Shown piece by piece: positions 6,013-6,194 of a stretch of 6,194 nt of DNA. The position numbers and the translations under genes were made by a program. The stretch is from assembly GCA_009886305.1 (NCBI GenBank), contig QXZO01000081.1:1-6194 (forward strand), in the 5' to 3' direction. Positions within the stretch are counted from its first letter, which is position 1; the number at the start of each line of letters is the position of its first letter. The stretch comes from Betaproteobacteria bacterium. GTDB lineage: Bacteria; Pseudomonadota; Gammaproteobacteria; Burkholderiales; Eutrophovitaceae. The notes beneath the pieces were generated by a model. That model ran no database searches and was not told the DNA's origin. It saw only the letters and a program-made list of their open reading frames with translations.

Positions 6013-6194
6013 TTATGCCGTTTGGCGTTGTTTAGATAAAAGTGCTCGTCCGGCCCTGGAATAGGTAGGACGACTTAAATACTCGCAAATATACTCAGCT
6101 GCGACGAGCAGTTTATTCATATTCACTCCTGTTTCAATTCCCATACCATTCAACATATACAGGACATCTTCAGTAGCAACGTTACCTGTAGCAC
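6013..6194 (-). CDS. mvaB: Hydroxymethylglutaryl-CoA lyase, C-terminal part, cut by window edge
   Basis: HMG-CoA lyase splits 3-hydroxy-3-methylglutaryl-CoA into acetoacetate and acetyl-CoA, the final step of leucine degradation. Translating the minus strand from the window edge gives about 60 residues beginning GATGNVATEDVLYMLNGMGIETGV and ending SRPTYSRAGRALLSKQRQTA before the TAA at 6015-6013. GNVATEDVxYML followed by GIETGV is characteristic of the C-terminal end of this TIM-barrel lyase family and separates it from the related isopropylmalate and citramalate synthases. The metal-binding and catalytic residues, including the active-site cysteine in GGCP, lie just outside the window, so activity cannot be judged. 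The DUF1289 gene follows 25 bases downstream. The first codon at the window edge is incomplete. Confidence 0.9.
   Translation of the reverse strand, partial: ATGNVATEDVLYMLNGMGIETGVNMNKLLVAAEYICEYLSRPTYSRAGRALLSKQRQTA

Overview
This window looks like ordinary chromosomal DNA from a proteobacterium, most likely a beta- or gammaproteobacterium with a moderate, AT-leaning base composition. The main clues are a dihydrolipoamide dehydrogenase with an N-terminal lipoyl domain, a DUF2889 protein and a DUF1289 protein, all families found mainly in Proteobacteria. I cannot name the species. Coding density is high, no gap exceeds about 90 bases, and I see no RNA genes, mobile elements, CRISPR arrays or long repeats.

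Layout. Bases 1-1011 hold the 3' part of proA (proline biosynthesis; its start lies outside the window). It is followed on the same strand by a lipoyl-domain dihydrolipoamide dehydrogenase (1074-2840), the NAD(H) pyrophosphatase nudC (2869-3726) and a secreted OpuAC-type substrate-binding protein of the glycine betaine/choline kind (3817-4689). The first three could share a transcript. The binding protein has a 90-base leader and its own strong Shine-Dalgarno sequence, and no transporter ATPase or permease is visible beside it. A DUF2889 gene on the minus strand (4742-5305) converges on it and is divergent from a 4-hydroxybenzoyl-CoA-type hotdog thioesterase (5392-5805). The thioesterase collides tail to tail, sharing a TTAA, with a small four-cysteine DUF1289 protein (5802-5987, minus). 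That gene lies just downstream of the 3' end of an HMG-CoA lyase gene (6013-6194, minus, cut by the window edge), which I identified from the translated C-terminal motif.

How the genes fit together. The left half is central metabolism and housekeeping: proline synthesis, the E3 subunit of 2-oxoacid dehydrogenases and NAD(H)/NAD-RNA turnover. The right half has an acyl-CoA flavour: HMG-CoA lyase is the last step of leucine degradation and the hotdog protein should cleave an acyl- or aroyl-CoA. The DUF2889 protein, with conserved-looking Cys and His residues and no established function, is the least understood gene here and shares a divergent promoter region with the thioesterase. No clearly new multi-gene system is visible. 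The best leads are the DUF2889/thioesterase pair, the diverged orphan binding protein, the TTG start of the DUF2889 gene and the zero-spacer convergent gene pair.
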